From the NCBI GenBank assembly GCA_016844545.1, contig JAENJC010000008.1, forward strand, positions 1-15,404: a DNA stretch of 15,404 nucleotides, in the 5' to 3' direction. Of this stretch, positions 5,411 through 13,415 are shown in pieces; positions within the stretch are counted from its first letter, which is position 1; each line of letters starts with the position of its first letter. The stretch is from Deltaproteobacteria bacterium (lineage in GTDB: Bacteria; Desulfobacterota; JAENJC01). The position numbers and the translations under genes are program-made. The notes under the pieces are model-generated. The model was not told the DNA's origin. It saw only the letters and a program-made list of their open reading frames with translations, and made no database searches.

Positions 5411-6172
5411 ATGAGTTCACAAGCAGGTGCGCATGAAGTGGAATGGCATACCAGCGTATGGCCGCTCTTATTAAGCGTAGGGATACTGTTTTTTGTGCCG
5501 TTGGCATTTACTTTTCACTTTGTCTATAAGAACAGTTTAATGGCGATGATTTCCCTCGGCGTGGGAGCTCCGCTCACAATAGCTTCAATAATAGGCTGGG
5601 TGAAGGAAGGTCTTGAGGACTCCCATCATTATGGAGAGGGGCATGTAGTCTGGGCAATGCCGATATTTATACTGGCGGAAGCCCTTCTCTTCATGGGGTT
5701 TTTTGCGGCTTACTGGTTTTTAAGGTTTTCCGCACCATCATGGCCTCCCCAGGGAACGCCGGAGTTGTCACATACGTTGCCTCTCATTATGACGGTGATT
5801 CTTGTATCTTCAAGTTTCACCATCCATTTTGCAGAAAATAAGTTGGAGGAAGGGAACAACAGCGGGTTTATTGTGTGGCTTATTGCAACAATAGCGCTGG
5901 GTCTGGTATTCCTTGGCCTTGAGGCTTATGAGTGGGCAGAGTTGATCGGAGAGGGGTTTACTACAAAGACTAATATCTTCTCTACAGCGTTTTACTCCAT
6001 AACAGGCTTTCATGGCTCCCACGTCCTTGTCGGCATGGCAACATTCCTGTTTATCCTGATCCCGGCCTTTGCAGGGAAGATAAACAAGCATTTTGTTACC
6101 GCTGCCTCAATGTACTGGCACTTTGTTGATATTGTGTGGCTGTTTGTTTTATCCCAGATTTACTTTCTGTAA
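5411..6172 (+). CDS. coxC: Cytochrome c oxidase subunit III (heme-copper oxidase)
   Basis: A 253-aa integral membrane protein with about seven transmembrane segments, the usual size for bacterial subunit III. Diagnostic stretches are FILAEALLFMGFFAAYWF (with the conserved membrane Glu), FHGSHVLVG and YWHFVDIVWLFVL. It stabilises subunit I and the oxygen/proton uptake path in the cytoplasmic membrane. A near-perfect AAGGAGGT precedes the ATG. It is the first gene of the oxidase operon; subunit III ahead of II and I is a less common order. Confidence 0.93.
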   Translation: MSSQAGAHEVEWHTSVWPLLLSVGILFFVPLAFTFHFVYKNSLMAMISLGVGAPLTIASIIGWVKEGLEDSHHYGEGHVVWAMPIFILAEALLFMGFFAAYWFLRFSAPSWPPQGTPELSHTLPLIMTVILVSSSFTIHFAENKLEEGNNSGFIVWLIATIALGLVFLGLEAYEWAELIGEGFTTKTNIFSTAFYSITGFHGSHVLVGMATFLFILIPAFAGKINKHFVTAASMYWHFVDIVWLFVLSQIYFL

Positions 6173-6206
6173 AGGCAAATATTCTATTAATAAAGGAGTG
6201 AAGGAT

Positions 6207-6992
6207 ATGGACAAAAGTTATTTAAAGCGGCTCTCATATTTGTTATTTGCGCCGCTGTTATTTGTGTCCGTGGCGTCTGCTGAGACGGGAAACGCGATTC
6301 CAGTACCCCATGAGGGATGGGATCATCTATGGCTGGAAATGATGATAGACATCGTGGCGATAGGTATCATCTTTGCGTTGGTAACGATTTACCTGTTGGT
6401 CAAATACCGTAGAAAGAACCCGAATGACATAGGCGAGGCAAAGCCGATGAGTGCCCTGTCTGTAATGGGATGGGTGCTTATACCTGCCTTCGTATTCATA
6501 GCGGACGACGTTTACCTGGGTGTTAAAAATATGAAACACTACCTGGAATTCAGGAGACCGCCGGAAAATTCATACACAGTGAGCGTGGATGCCTATATGT
6601 GGGGTTATGATATCACGTACCCCGAAGGAGTTATCACAAGTAATGAACTGCGCGTTCCAGTCGGGCGTCCGATAAAGGTGAACCTGACATCCCGCGACGT
6701 GGTGCATACCCTTTACATCCCCGATATGAGGACGAAGTGGGATGCACTTCCAGGAAAACAGATGTTCCTGTGGTTTAACCCGGATAAGATAGGCGAGCAT
6801 GTTATGACATGCACTGAGTACTGCGGGATGTTGCATTCAGGCATGCACGGCAAGATCATTGTGATGCCTGAGAAGGAATTTGCCAAATGGGTAGAGGAAA
6901 ACAAGCCGAAACCGCAACTGCAGGAACCGGCGCCTGCAAAAGCTCCAGCTCAACCGCAGACGGAAGTAAAGACCGAAGGAGGTAAGATATGA
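6207..6992 (+). CDS. coxB: Cytochrome c oxidase subunit II with CuA site
   Basis: A 261-aa protein with an N-terminal signal-like segment (about residues 10-25), two membrane segments (about 44-65 and 83-105) and a periplasmic cupredoxin domain. The binuclear CuA ligands are complete: H167, C202, E204, C206, H210 and M213, in CTEYCGMLHSGM. The aromatic electron-entry region reads YMWGYDITYP. The C-terminal tail is rich in Pro, Ala and Lys, with no fused cytochrome c domain. The start at 6207 follows AAAGGAG; an upstream extension of the frame runs through the coxC gene and is not used. Its stop overlaps the coxA start (ATGA). Confidence 0.94.
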   Translation: MDKSYLKRLSYLLFAPLLFVSVASAETGNAIPVPHEGWDHLWLEMMIDIVAIGIIFALVTIYLLVKYRRKNPNDIGEAKPMSALSVMGWVLIPAFVFIADDVYLGVKNMKHYLEFRRPPENSYTVSVDAYMWGYDITYPEGVITSNELRVPVGRPIKVNLTSRDVVHTLYIPDMRTKWDALPGKQMFLWFNPDKIGEHVMTCTEYCGMLHSGMHGKIIVMPEKEFAKWVEENKPKPQLQEPAPAKAPAQPQTEVKTEGGKI

Positions 6993-8596
6993 GTTCTGCT
7001 ACAGTTGGAAACAGCGGCAAATTCAGTCTTTATGAATGGATATTTACCACTGACCATAAGAGAGTTGCTGTCTTATACATGATAGGGTCTTATGCTGCCT
7101 TTTTTGTTGCCGGTTTAATGGCCATGCTTATGAGGACGGAACTCGCAACCGTCGGACCAACCATTACCGACAACCCGACAACCTACCATGTATGGCTCTA
7201 TTTCCATGGCGCAGCCATGATAGTAGCTTACATGATACCGGCCCTCACAGGTTACTTTGCCAATTATTACGTTCCATTGATGATAGGGGCTAAGGACGTG
7301 GCTTTCCCCAGGTTGAACGCATTCAGTGTCTGGCTCTTCTGGATGGCTATAATACTGGCCCTTCTTACATTCGTAATCCCTGATCCGCCGGACATCATGT
7401 GGACAGGTTATCCGCCTTATTCGGTAATGACTGCAGGGAACACCGCATTCTATACGTTTACGGTCCTCCTGCTCGGTTTTTCCTCCATTACCGGCGGCAT
7501 CAACCTGATAACCACTATTGTTCGCATGAGGGCTCCAGGCGTAACATGGGGAAAGCTGAATATGTATATCTGGTGCGTCCTGAGCGCGTTCATAATCCAG
7601 ATGGTGTTTGTTCCTTTCTTAGGCGATGCAGTGATAATGCTCATCCTTGACAAATACTTAGGAACCAACTTCTTCAACGCTGCAATGGGAGGGAGCGCCC
7701 TTCTTTACGAGAACATCTTCTGGGCATACTCCCACCCTGCTGTTTACGTCATACTCCTGCCTGCTATGGGGATTCTCTTTGAGATAGTCTCGACATTTTC
7801 AAAGAACAGGATATTCATCTACAAGGGGGCTGTATACGCTGGCGTGATGGGCACCATGGCCATGGCCGGAGAGGTATGGGTTCACCACCTCGGGACATCC
7901 GGGAATCCTGAATGGCTGGTTACGATCCAGGTCTTTACAACCCTGCTTATAAGCGTACCCGTTGGAATACTGATGATAAGCCTCGTGGGAACTCTCTATA
8001 AGGGCTCCATTGAATTCAAAACCCCGATGCTATATGCTGTAGGGTTCATGTTCCTTTTCTTGATAGGCGGACTCACAGGGATACCAAACGCCATGTCGGC
8101 CATATACCTTCATGTTCACGGCACCCAGTGGATAACGGCCCACTTCCACTATGTCATGGCTGTATCAATGACGACGGCGATTATCGGCGGGACATACTTC
8201 ATCTGGCCTAAACTTACCGGGAAAATGTACAATGAAACCCTTGGGAAGCTGGGCTTTTACCTCTTCTTCGTCGGGGTAAATTGCACCTTCTTCCCCTGGC
8301 TCTACCTGGGATACCTTGGGATGCCCAGAAGATACTACGACTATGCCCAGTTCCCCCAGTTCCAGCCGCTACAGCAGTTTATCACCTACAGTTCGTACCT
8401 GATCTTCGTTGCGGGATTGGTAATATTGTTCTCGTGGCTCCACTCCCTCTTTAAAGGGGAGAAGGCGCCTGACAATCCCTGGGGGGCAAGGTCGCTGGAT
8501 TGGACCCATACAGAGACACCTCCGCCGCCGGGCAATTTCAAAGAGCCGGTAACGCTGCCTGCGGACTGGGACCCGTACGACTACAGCAAGAAATAG
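6989..8596 (+). CDS. coxA: Heme-copper oxidase subunit I, A2-like with atypical proton path
   Basis: A 535-aa, about twelve-helix catalytic subunit. Ligands are present: H73 and H387 (low-spin heme), H385 (high-spin heme), H249, H299 and H300 (CuB), and Y253 for the His-Tyr cross-link. The helix VI motif is YSHPAVY (247-253), the A2-type replacement of GHPEVY, and D103 and N110 at the D-channel entrance are kept. Unusually, the K-channel is not recognisable: the residues aligned with Paracoccus S291, T351 and K354 are F264, V325 and L328 (VPVGILMIS). The HD pair of the Mg site is H377-G378. So either it is an oxygen reductase with altered proton uptake, or an A-family-derived NO reductase. 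The retained tyrosine favours O2 chemistry. The family is certain, the substrate is not. Confidence 0.93.
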   Translation: MSSATVGNSGKFSLYEWIFTTDHKRVAVLYMIGSYAAFFVAGLMAMLMRTELATVGPTITDNPTTYHVWLYFHGAAMIVAYMIPALTGYFANYYVPLMIGAKDVAFPRLNAFSVWLFWMAIILALLTFVIPDPPDIMWTGYPPYSVMTAGNTAFYTFTVLLLGFSSITGGINLITTIVRMRAPGVTWGKLNMYIWCVLSAFIIQMVFVPFLGDAVIMLILDKYLGTNFFNAAMGGSALLYENIFWAYSHPAVYVILLPAMGILFEIVSTFSKNRIFIYKGAVYAGVMGTMAMAGEVWVHHLGTSGNPEWLVTIQVFTTLLISVPVGILMISLVGTLYKGSIEFKTPMLYAVGFMFLFLIGGLTGIPNAMSAIYLHVHGTQWITAHFHYVMAVSMTTAIIGGTYFIWPKLTGKMYNETLGKLGFYLFFVGVNCTFFPWLYLGYLGMPRRYYDYAQFPQFQPLQQFITYSSYLIFVAGLVILFSWLHSLFKGEKAPDNPWGARSLDWTHTETPPPPGNFKEPVTLPADWDPYDYSKK

Positions 8597-8610
8597 TTTG
8601 CAGAAAAACT

Positions 8611-8691
8611 ACAACCCCTCCCAACCTCCCCGTTTGTAATGGGAAGGAGTGACTACCCCCTCTTTGCTAAAGAGGGGGTAGTGGAGGTTGT
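8611..8691. repeat. Nested palindromic intergenic repeat
   Basis: The 116-base gap between coxA and ctaB is nearly filled by palindromic sequence. The inner stem ACTACCCCCTCTTT (8652-8665) pairs perfectly over 14 bp with 8669-8682 across a GCT loop. Outside it, GGAGGTTG (8683-8690) matches CAACCTCC (8622-8629). There is no T-run, so it is not a standard terminator. It resembles dispersed palindromic (REP/MITE-like) elements and could stabilise or attenuate the operon mRNA. Confidence 0.7.
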
Positions 8692-8712
8692 GACTGCTAA
8701 AAAGGGGGCCCT

Positions 8713-9579
8713 ATGCAAGTAAATATCAAAGATTACCTGCCTCTCTTCAAGCTGAGGGTATGCTCGCTCATCACATTCAGCGCAGTGGTAGGCCTTATAT
8801 CAGTATCTACCGTAGATACCTCTATTTCAAACATCTTTTTCCTGAGCCTCTTTACCATGATGTCGTCAATGGGGGCCAGCGCATTCAACCATTACTTTGA
8901 CGTAGATATTGATTCAGTCATGCAGAGGACAAAAAATAGGCCGATGCCTTCTGGGAAGGTGGTAAACTCAAGGGGTGTACTGGTTGTGGCAATACTCCTC
9001 TTTCTGTCATCAATCCTTCTTGCATTTAAGATATTGAATCCTATGACCGGACTCCATCTTTTCCTTGGCGGTTTTGTTTATGCAGTGGTTTATACCGTGT
9101 GGCTCAAAAGGACCCACTGGTCAAACATCATAATAGGTGGAATGGCCGGAAGTTTCGCCGTACTCGCCGGAGGGGCATCGGCAACTCCTGAACTCTGTCT
9201 TCCGCCGGTGCTTCTGTCTGTAACTATGTTCTTCTGGACCCCGCCTCATTTCTGGAGCTTTGCCATTTTTCACAGAGAGCAGTACGAAAAGGCAAATATC
9301 CCCATGCTCCCGGTAGTTATCGGGGACGCTAAAACAGCATGGTATATACTTTTTAATACAGTAGTTATGGTGGCCTCTTCACTTATCCCTTCTATCCTGG
9401 GATACTTTGGCGCTGTATACACCTTGACTGCGGCCGTTGCAGGGGGCTTTTTCATTTTCAGGAATGTGCAGCTCGTTCGCAATACGACGAAAGAGATGGC
9501 CTGGAAAAACTTCAAAGGCTCCATGATATATCTCGGAGCGGTGTTTTTGGCGGTAATAGTGGATGTGATGATAAAATAA
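8713..9579 (+). CDS. ctaB: Protoheme IX farnesyltransferase (heme O synthase)
   Basis: A 288-aa polytopic UbiA-family prenyltransferase that adds a farnesyl group to heme B, giving heme O, the precursor of heme A for the oxidase. The prenyl-diphosphate/Mg motif N59-x3-D63-x3-D67 lies in NHYFDVDIDSVMQRTKNRP, and the second conserved region is FFWTPPHFWSFAI with HREQYEKANIPMLPVV. About nine membrane segments are visible and the length is normal. AGGGGG lies 7 bases before the ATG. No heme A synthase (ctaA) is seen in the window, so the final heme type cannot be deduced here. Confidence 0.94.
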   Translation: MQVNIKDYLPLFKLRVCSLITFSAVVGLISVSTVDTSISNIFFLSLFTMMSSMGASAFNHYFDVDIDSVMQRTKNRPMPSGKVVNSRGVLVVAILLFLSSILLAFKILNPMTGLHLFLGGFVYAVVYTVWLKRTHWSNIIIGGMAGSFAVLAGGASATPELCLPPVLLSVTMFFWTPPHFWSFAIFHREQYEKANIPMLPVVIGDAKTAWYILFNTVVMVASSLIPSILGYFGAVYTLTAAVAGGFFIFRNVQLVRNTTKEMAWKNFKGSMIYLGAVFLAVIVDVMIK

Positions 9580-9603
9580 GGAACTACTTTTTCAGGCCAG
9601 ATT

Positions 9604-10440
9604 ATGCGTACAATAACACCTTATCTTTCAACAATTGCGATCCTTCTCCTGTCTTCAAATGTCGGGGCAGCCGTGCTCTCTTCGGCTACAACCCAAGCCG
9701 CACCTAAAACCGTAAACCCCAGCGACACTATCGGAAAGGAGATCGGCGATTATACGCTTACAGACCAGGACGGTAATAGCTTCAGGCTGAGGGACCTCCG
9801 GGGAAAGCCTTATGTCCTCAATCTTATCTACACGTCATGTGACCGGATATGCCCTACAATCACCATGCATCTGGCAGACGCTGTAAAGGCCGCAGGAACA
9901 GGTCTGGAAGAGAGGTTCAGAGTTGTTACTGTGGGGTTTGATATTGAGCATGACACTCCCCAAAAGATGAAGGAGTATGGTAAAAACTTCACCGCTTCTA
10001 CGGCGCACTGGAAATTTGCATCCGCTGACAGTAAGACAATAGATGCCCTTTCCAGTGATATGGGGTATTATTTTAAGAAAAACGATACAGGTTTTGAACA
10101 CATCAACATGGTAACTGTCGTCGATGCCGGCGGCAGGATTTACAAACATATTTTCGGGATTGATTTTAAGCCGGAGGATATACTCAAGCCCATTGACCGC
10201 TCTCTTTCAGGGCAGGGGCCGGAAACTGCCGGCGAACAGGGATTGCTTCAAGACATCATCCTGTTCTGCTACAAGTATGACCCGGCAACGGGTACTTACG
10301 TCCTTGATTATGGACATATCGCATGGCTTGTCGCAGGGGTTATGATTCATGTCATTTTGATATATTTTATTGTCTATATACTAAAAAGCATTCGCAGGAG
10401 CGACATGGAGTCGATAAAGGCTGATAATCCAAGGCCTTAA
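9604..10440 (+). CDS. SCO1/SenC-family copper chaperone with C-terminal membrane anchor
   Basis: A 278-aa exported thioredoxin-fold protein likely to deliver copper to the CuA site of subunit II. It has a signal sequence (residues 1-22), the copper motif C79-x3-C83-P (TSCDRICPT) and the conserved H166 (GFEHINMV). After the domain it carries an extra C-terminal stretch with a transmembrane helix (about 239-260), so it is probably anchored to the membrane with the thioredoxin domain in the periplasm. It follows ctaB by 24 bases and closes the oxidase operon. The ribosome binding site is weak. Confidence 0.9.
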   Translation: MRTITPYLSTIAILLLSSNVGAAVLSSATTQAAPKTVNPSDTIGKEIGDYTLTDQDGNSFRLRDLRGKPYVLNLIYTSCDRICPTITMHLADAVKAAGTGLEERFRVVTVGFDIEHDTPQKMKEYGKNFTASTAHWKFASADSKTIDALSSDMGYYFKKNDTGFEHINMVTVVDAGGRIYKHIFGIDFKPEDILKPIDRSLSGQGPETAGEQGLLQDIILFCYKYDPATGTYVLDYGHIAWLVAGVMIHVILIYFIVYILKSIRRSDMESIKADNPRP

Positions 10441-10608
10441 ATTCGGCATTTTGCAGCGGACTTACAAAAATAGGCTCTTTTTCAGGGATAACTGGAAGGG
10501 TCAGATCGGGCCTTCTGTTGAAAGCATCTTATCTCTTTATCGTGTTACTCGGAATACGCTCAGTAGCAAACGGAGTTGAGTATCTGAGGATTCATCTGGC
10601 CATGTAAA

Positions 10609-11316
10609 CTATCTTTTAAAGACATTGAAAAGCCCCTTGTATATTTTATCTGCCAGCTTCTTAAGCTCCGAGGCTTTCTGTTTTGACTCGGCAAGGACCT
10701 TCTTAGAGTCTATATAATCCCTGACCCCTTCCAGCTCTGTTCCGTTGATCTCTATCCATTCTTTAATGATAGCTTCCGTAACCTCTATGTGGAACTGGAA
10801 GGCATAGGCATTTTCGCCGATCCTGAATGCCTGGTTATGGAAGAGCTCAGATGATGCAAGCCTGACAGCTCCTTTCGGGATTTCAAATGTATCCCCATGC
10901 CACTGGAAGACCTCAATCTCTTTTGGCAATATCTTAAGGGCCGGATCTGTCGTTGCCTCCTTTGAAAGATGCAGAGGGTACCAGCCGATCTCTTTTTTCT
11001 GTCCTTTTGTAACCTTTGCTCCGGCTGCCTTGGCCATAAGCTGGGCGCCGAGACAGACCCCGATCATCGGCAGCTTCTTTGCCAAGGCCTCTTTTATCAG
11101 CCGGTCCTCATCCTTCAAAAAGGGGTATTCTGTCTCCTCGTATACATTCATGGGGCCGCCCATGATAATCAGCCCTCCGCAGCCTTCAAGGTTTTTTGGA
11201 GCTCCTCCTTCGTAAAGGTTTACCTCTCTGTATTTTATACCGAGCGCCTTCAGTGGTTCTGTCAGAGTCCCAGGTCCTTCGAAGTGGACGTGTTTAAAGA
11301 TCAGTATTTCGGTCAT
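10609..11316 (-). CDS. Class I glutamine amidotransferase (GMP synthase-like, stand-alone)
   Basis: A 235-aa GATase1-fold protein. The catalytic triad is complete: nucleophile C88 in GVCLGAQ, and H176 with E178 in FQFHIEV. The early GGLIIMGGPMNVYE motif is typical of stand-alone GMP synthase-like amidotransferases (YfeJ/COG0518 type). Those proteins lack the synthetase domain, so it cannot make GMP by itself and the substrate is unknown. The ATG at 11316 was chosen over GTG 11334 because AAAGGAG lies between them. It is transcribed towards the SCO gene, leaving a convergent 168-base gap without a clear terminator. Confidence 0.88.
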   Translation of the reverse strand: MTEILIFKHVHFEGPGTLTEPLKALGIKYREVNLYEGGAPKNLEGCGGLIIMGGPMNVYEETEYPFLKDEDRLIKEALAKKLPMIGVCLGAQLMAKAAGAKVTKGQKKEIGWYPLHLSKEATTDPALKILPKEIEVFQWHGDTFEIPKGAVRLASSELFHNQAFRIGENAYAFQFHIEVTEAIIKEWIEINGTELEGVRDYIDSKKVLAESKQKASELKKLADKIYKGLFNVFKR

Positions 11317-11518
11317 ATAACTCCTTTCTAACACTTTAGGCTACCATATCTCTTTGAGGATACGTTGTTTATTTTTCCCCGATCTTCCCCTTGACTTGCT
11401 CATAAACGCCAAGCCCATTTTTCTCTTTCTCCACCATCAAGAACAGCCCTTTGCTGTTGCTCTTTTCCTCCCACAACTGACCGACACTGTCCTTTTGTTG
11501 TGTAAAGCATCCTTTCCC

Positions 11519-12811
11519 TCACCAGTCAATCTCCTGTTTCCTCAGCCAGTCCTGCACCTTTCTATCCCCCAGCCTGGCCACTGCCTTCCAATCCGACATG
11601 GCCTTTTCACTGTCTCCTAACTCGTAATAAGCAACCCCCCGGATGATGTACGCATTCGCATATTTAGGGTCGAGTTCTATGGCCCTGTCTAAATCTGCTA
11701 TGGCCTTCTTATTGTCCCCTAATTCGGAATAAGCGCGACCCCGATTATAGTAAGCAGGCGCATATCTAGGGTCGAGTTCTGTAGCCCTATCGAAATCCGC
11801 AATGGCCCTTATCTTGTCCCCTAAATTGGAATAAGCAAGCCCCCTGTTGATGTAAGCATTCGCATATTTAGGGTCCAGTTCTATGGCCCTGTCTAAATCT
11901 GCTATGGCCCTCTTATTGTCCCCTAATTCGGCATAAGCAACCCCCCTGTTGCTGTACGCATTCGCATATTTAGGGTCGAGTTCTATGGCCTTGTTGTAAT
12001 CAGCTATGGCCCTTATCTTGTCCCCTAAATTGGAATAAGCAAGCCCCCTGTTGCCGTAAGCATTCGCATATTTAGGGTTCAGCTCTATGGCCCTGTCATA
12101 ATCGACTATGGCCCTTATATTGTCCCCTAATTCGGAATAAGCAAGCCCCCGGATGATGTAAGCATACACATATTTAGGGTCCAGTTCTATCGCCTTGCTG
12201 CCCGCGTCAAGTGACCCCTGTTTGTCGCCGGATTGGTAAAGCGCATACGCCTTCTCATACCAGTCCTTAGCGCTCAGCACGTTGGCCGCCGCGTTGTATT
12301 CCGCCTGTTTCTGCTTGTCCCCTTTGACTGCCTCAAGCTCCGCCCGCAGTCTCGCAACCTCGGCCAATGCCTCATCAGCCCTTTTCTTGGACTCCTCCAG
12401 TTCCTTCCCTTTTTGCATGTCGTGACGGAGGTTGTCTAAGGTACTGGTCACTTCCTTGGGGTCTGCCTTGATCCTTGCCTTTAGGTAGTATGTCTCGCCG
12501 TTCCACTTGTCTTCAAGTATCTGAGTCATCACAATCCCGGCTGAGAGGGTGGTGATCTTGTCTTTCGTCAACTGGAAGTTCTTCACCTCGGTCTCGCTTA
12601 TCAGATAAGTCCCAAGCTCCTCCAAAAGGAGCCTCTTGACCTGCTCCAGGGCGATTGCCCTTGCTGTGAGCTTGCTGTCTGCCTCGCTTGCCTGATAGCT
12701 ATATTCTTTTACAAACGTGACCTCTTCCGCATGTGCACTCTGGGCTGCGAACAAGAACGATAATGCGGTCAATAGGAAAAATAATCGGATAATAAGCCTT
12801 CCTCTTATCAT
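11519..12811 (-). CDS. Secreted tetratricopeptide-repeat protein
   Basis: A 430-aa exported protein with a signal peptide ending at about AHA-E (residue 28) and GGAGGG before the ATG. An N-terminal domain (about 30-125) follows, with alternating hydrophobic strands, then a coiled-coil stretch (about 128-165, rich in E, K, A and L), then seven 34-residue TPR units (about 182-419). Units 2-6 share GLAYSELGDNxRAIADxDRA and end xELDPKYA. TPRs are protein-protein scaffolds; the partner is unknown. The stop is TGA (11519-11521), and the same frame stays open for 49 more codons to TAA at 11369-11371. Confidence 0.88.
   Translation of the reverse strand: MIRGRLIIRLFFLLTALSFLFAAQSAHAEEVTFVKEYSYQASEADSKLTARAIALEQVKRLLLEELGTYLISETEVKNFQLTKDKITTLSAGIVMTQILEDKWNGETYYLKARIKADPKEVTSTLDNLRHDMQKGKELEESKKRADEALAEVARLRAELEAVKGDKQKQAEYNAAANVLSAKDWYEKAYALYQSGDKQGSLDAGSKAIELDPKYVYAYIIRGLAYSELGDNIRAIVDYDRAIELNPKYANAYGNRGLAYSNLGDKIRAIADYNKAIELDPKYANAYSNRGVAYAELGDNKRAIADLDRAIELDPKYANAYINRGLAYSNLGDKIRAIADFDRATELDPRYAPAYYNRGRAYSELGDNKKAIADLDRAIELDPKYANAYIIRGVAYYELGDSEKAMSDWKAVARLGDRKVQDWLRKQEIDW
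11624..12235 (-). repeat. 102-bp tandem repeats encoding the TPR units
   Basis: Within the TPR gene, blocks containing near-identical strings such as CGCATATTTAGGGTC recur about every 102 bases (one 34-residue TPR). The close similarity at DNA level, not only at protein level, points to recent expansion by unequal recombination or slippage. Boundaries are approximate. Confidence 0.75.
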
Positions 12812-12939
12812 TTGTTTTTCCCTCCCTTGACTAATAAATCCAACACCGCCTCCATAAGCCTGTACGGTGCATTCTGCTAAAGCCCCAGGTCAGTTTCTCT
12901 TGTAAGCCAGGTTAATGTGGGCATGGGGTCCTTCGTCTA

Positions 12940-12963
12940 AAATTTATCGGGATTCAATATCCC
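12940..12963 (-). terminator. Weak terminator-like hairpin after the small membrane protein gene
   Basis: On the minus strand a 5-bp stem GGGAT/ATCCC with a 5-base loop (12949-12963) begins 5 bases after the stop of the membrane-anchored protein gene and is followed by GATAAATTTT. The stem is short, so the call is tentative. Confidence 0.35.
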
Positions 12964-12968
12964 TGAGA

Positions 12969-13412
12969 TTAGCCAGTTTTTTTATAACGTACACGTACCA
13001 AGTCAGCCTTCGCCTTATTAGAGTGGCAAACTCCACAATAAAAACGACGTGTTCCCATCCCAGACCATCTTTCTCCAGGCTCCAAGACATAAGGCAAGGG
13101 CTTTGCGAGGGCGTGCGTGGGTACAATAAAATTGATGTCAGGTTTTCTCCAAAAAAGCCATCCCCAAAAGGATTGATAGCATACCCCTACCAAGTTAGTG
13201 ATGGTTGTTCTCTTATCTCCTGTATTTGAGACTTCCACAAAGACATATTTGGGATCGGTAGTTTTGGGAATTTCATTGTATAAGAGCTGCATGTTTGGCG
13301 AGGCTGTTATTCTTAGATTGGAACCAGATTTTATCCATTTATATATATCCCAGACAAAAACCAAGGTGGCTGTTATCGCGCCCCACCATGCCGCTGCATC
13401 AGTTGCATTCAT
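12969..13412 (-). CDS. Membrane-anchored protein of unknown function
   Basis: A 147-aa protein with one predicted N-terminal transmembrane helix (about residues 7-27, AAAWWGAITATLVFVWDIY) and a soluble part rich in strand-forming residues, with stretches such as YVFVEVSNTGDKRTTITNLVG suggesting a beta-sandwich. A pair of cysteines lies near the C-terminus (YCGVCHSN, CxxC). No family is recognised. It starts 3 bases after the stop of the HigA fragment, so it is the third gene of the higBA transcript and may be an accessory gene of that module. Confidence 0.65.
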   Translation of the reverse strand: MNATDAAAWWGAITATLVFVWDIYKWIKSGSNLRITASPNMQLLYNEIPKTTDPKYVFVEVSNTGDKRTTITNLVGVCYQSFWGWLFWRKPDINFIVPTHALAKPLPYVLEPGERWSGMGTRRFYCGVCHSNKAKADLVRVRYKKTG

Positions 13413-13415
13413 GGA

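Noticed and set aside
6093..6206. N-terminal extension of subunit II overlapping coxC
   Set aside because: The true start at 6207 has a ribosome binding site and a signal-like N-terminus; the extension is an out-of-frame reading of coxC.
8652..8682. Rho-independent terminator after coxA
   Set aside because: The stem is strong but no T-run follows on either strand, so it is reported as a palindromic repeat.
10441..10607. Open frame ending at 10607 with a hydrophobic stretch (SYLFIVLLGIRSV)
   Set aside because: It has no plausible start codon with a ribosome binding site and lies in a convergent gap; no family is recognised.
11480..11521. Sec readthrough at the TPR gene TGA (would give U-x3-C)
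   Set aside because: Only a 6-bp stem with a 19-base loop is visible and TPR proteins have no redox motif here; the open frame is reported as an observation without claiming Sec.
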